From Bathynomus jamesi (Eukaryota > Arthropoda > Malacostraca > Isopoda > Cirolanidae), in the NCBI GenBank assembly GCA_023014485.1, contig JAJOZX010000880.1, forward strand, positions 629,501-693,500: 64,000 nt of DNA, in the 5' to 3' direction. Every line of letters starts with the position of its first letter. Within the stretch, counting starts at the first letter, position 1. Both the position numbers and the translations under genes were made by a program. Under the pieces are notes generated by a model. That model was not told the DNA's origin. It ran no database searches and saw only the letters and a program-made list of their open reading frames with translations. This document shows, piece by piece, positions 63,370 to 64,000 of the stretch.

Positions 63370-63475
63370 ATGATGCTCCCCAAAAAATTTTAAATGTTAT
63401 AGGATAAATATTTATTTCAACAAGTAGATCGAAATAAAGGACTGTCCTTTGAAATAAAGGACGTCTGGCAACCCT
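63217..63475. mobile_element. Miniature DNA element with AGGGTTGCCAGA ends
   Basis: The left AGGGTTGCCAGATTTTGATG and right inverted AGGGTTGCCAGACGTCCTTT termini share 12 bases. The interior is largely microsatellite. Target duplication not clear. Confidence 0.7.
63295..63362. repeat. (TA)n(GA)n compound microsatellite
   Basis: TA run followed by about 14 GA units inside the miniature element. Confidence 0.95.
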
Positions 63476-64000
63476 AGACCGTAGGACCTAATAGGACCTC
63501 CAAGTCCGTAAGTTTTTAGTCTAGCTTAAATTGGGCTGTAGGTTAAACTGGCCCTTCAGAGCTTGGCCGTTCACGGCTCAGCTGGGATTCTGAACCCAAT
63601 AAAATAAAAAATAACATGATCCTTCGGAACCAGATTCCAGCCAAAGACTGAGTCAGTGACTATTTTTCGACAAAGTTCTGATTGTGCAAATTGTAGCCCA
63701 AGTTAGGCCTGGACGGGTTGAGCATAATTGAATTAAGGTCCCAGGGTAGAAAGTTTGGTCGCCCAATTGCGAAGCTTGGCCGCTCGTCTGTCGTTGTTTT
63801 GGGCCTACATTTTTACCGGTTTGGTTAATTTTGGCTTATTATTCGTAGGCGAAGGTTGCAGACTTCAGTGCGCCAGTTACTTGGGTGGAAAATTTAGTAT
63901 TCCATACTGGTGGTTGGTCAGTACCCCAACCAAGCAATTCAGTTTATTTGAAAAAAGCAAAATTTGAGTTTGATCAATTTGGTTAAGTATGTTTGCCAAT
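63476..64000. other. No gene seen
   Basis: No recognisable coding region or repeat structure; the window ends here. Confidence 0.4.

Overview
This is an AT-rich stretch of eukaryotic nuclear DNA made almost entirely of transposable elements. No host protein-coding gene could be supported. Every recognisable protein is a transposase, reverse transcriptase or retrotransposon endonuclease, nearly all damaged. The mix points to a metazoan: Tigger/pogo, Tc1, two mariner lineages, several hAT lineages including a TTF-finger/ZMYM1-like one, a Merlin-like family, CR1- and jockey-like non-LTR elements, a Penelope-like element with a GIY-YIG domain, and tRNA-derived SINEs. An arthropod, perhaps a crustacean, is my guess, but nothing here proves it.

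Layout. 0-10 kb: a Tigger element split by non-LTR fragments and by a 5.6 kb element with GGGTCATTCC-type ends (copy A), which itself carries a 1 kb hAT. 10-13 kb: no coding signal, one small fold-back. 13-14.1 kb: a Tc1 element folded on itself. 14.9-19.6 kb: a hAT with a second hAT inside it. 19.7-25 kb: a mariner with a 3.6 kb BED-finger hAT inside it. 25-32 kb: CR1 remnants, two Tigger-type miniatures, a near-perfect 587 bp palindrome and a hAT miniature. 32.4-41.6 kb: an inverted duplication holding a hAT and a Penelope-like element, with GGGTCATTC copy B in the left arm. 42-46.2 kb: copy C, nearly intact, inside the hAT gene. 46.9-55 kb: two opposed CR1 copies carrying two Merlin-like elements, a hAT miniature and a tRNA-like repeat array. 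55-64 kb: fold-back, SINEs, a non-LTR endonuclease gene interrupted by a 3.55 kb hAT-type element that holds a second tRNA-like array and a DD41D mariner, then a last broken hAT.

The most interesting items are as follows. (1) Three divergent, full-length members of a DNA transposon group have long terminal inverted repeats starting GGGT(T)CATTC. Copies B and C have perfect 4-bp target duplications, and the transposase carries an apparent D/D/D triad and an N-terminal Cys/His motif. Sola is my best guess for the superfamily; this is not certain. (2) Copy B has its own unoccupied site elsewhere in the window, and copy C interrupts a hAT reading frame exactly. (3) Two diverged families of about 263 bp repeats share a tRNA-like module with intact pol III boxes, compensated anticodon stems and the same anticodon loop. 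(4) The Penelope-like element has hammerhead-like core motifs and a triplicated C-terminal coding tail. Nesting order is read directly from target duplications throughout.
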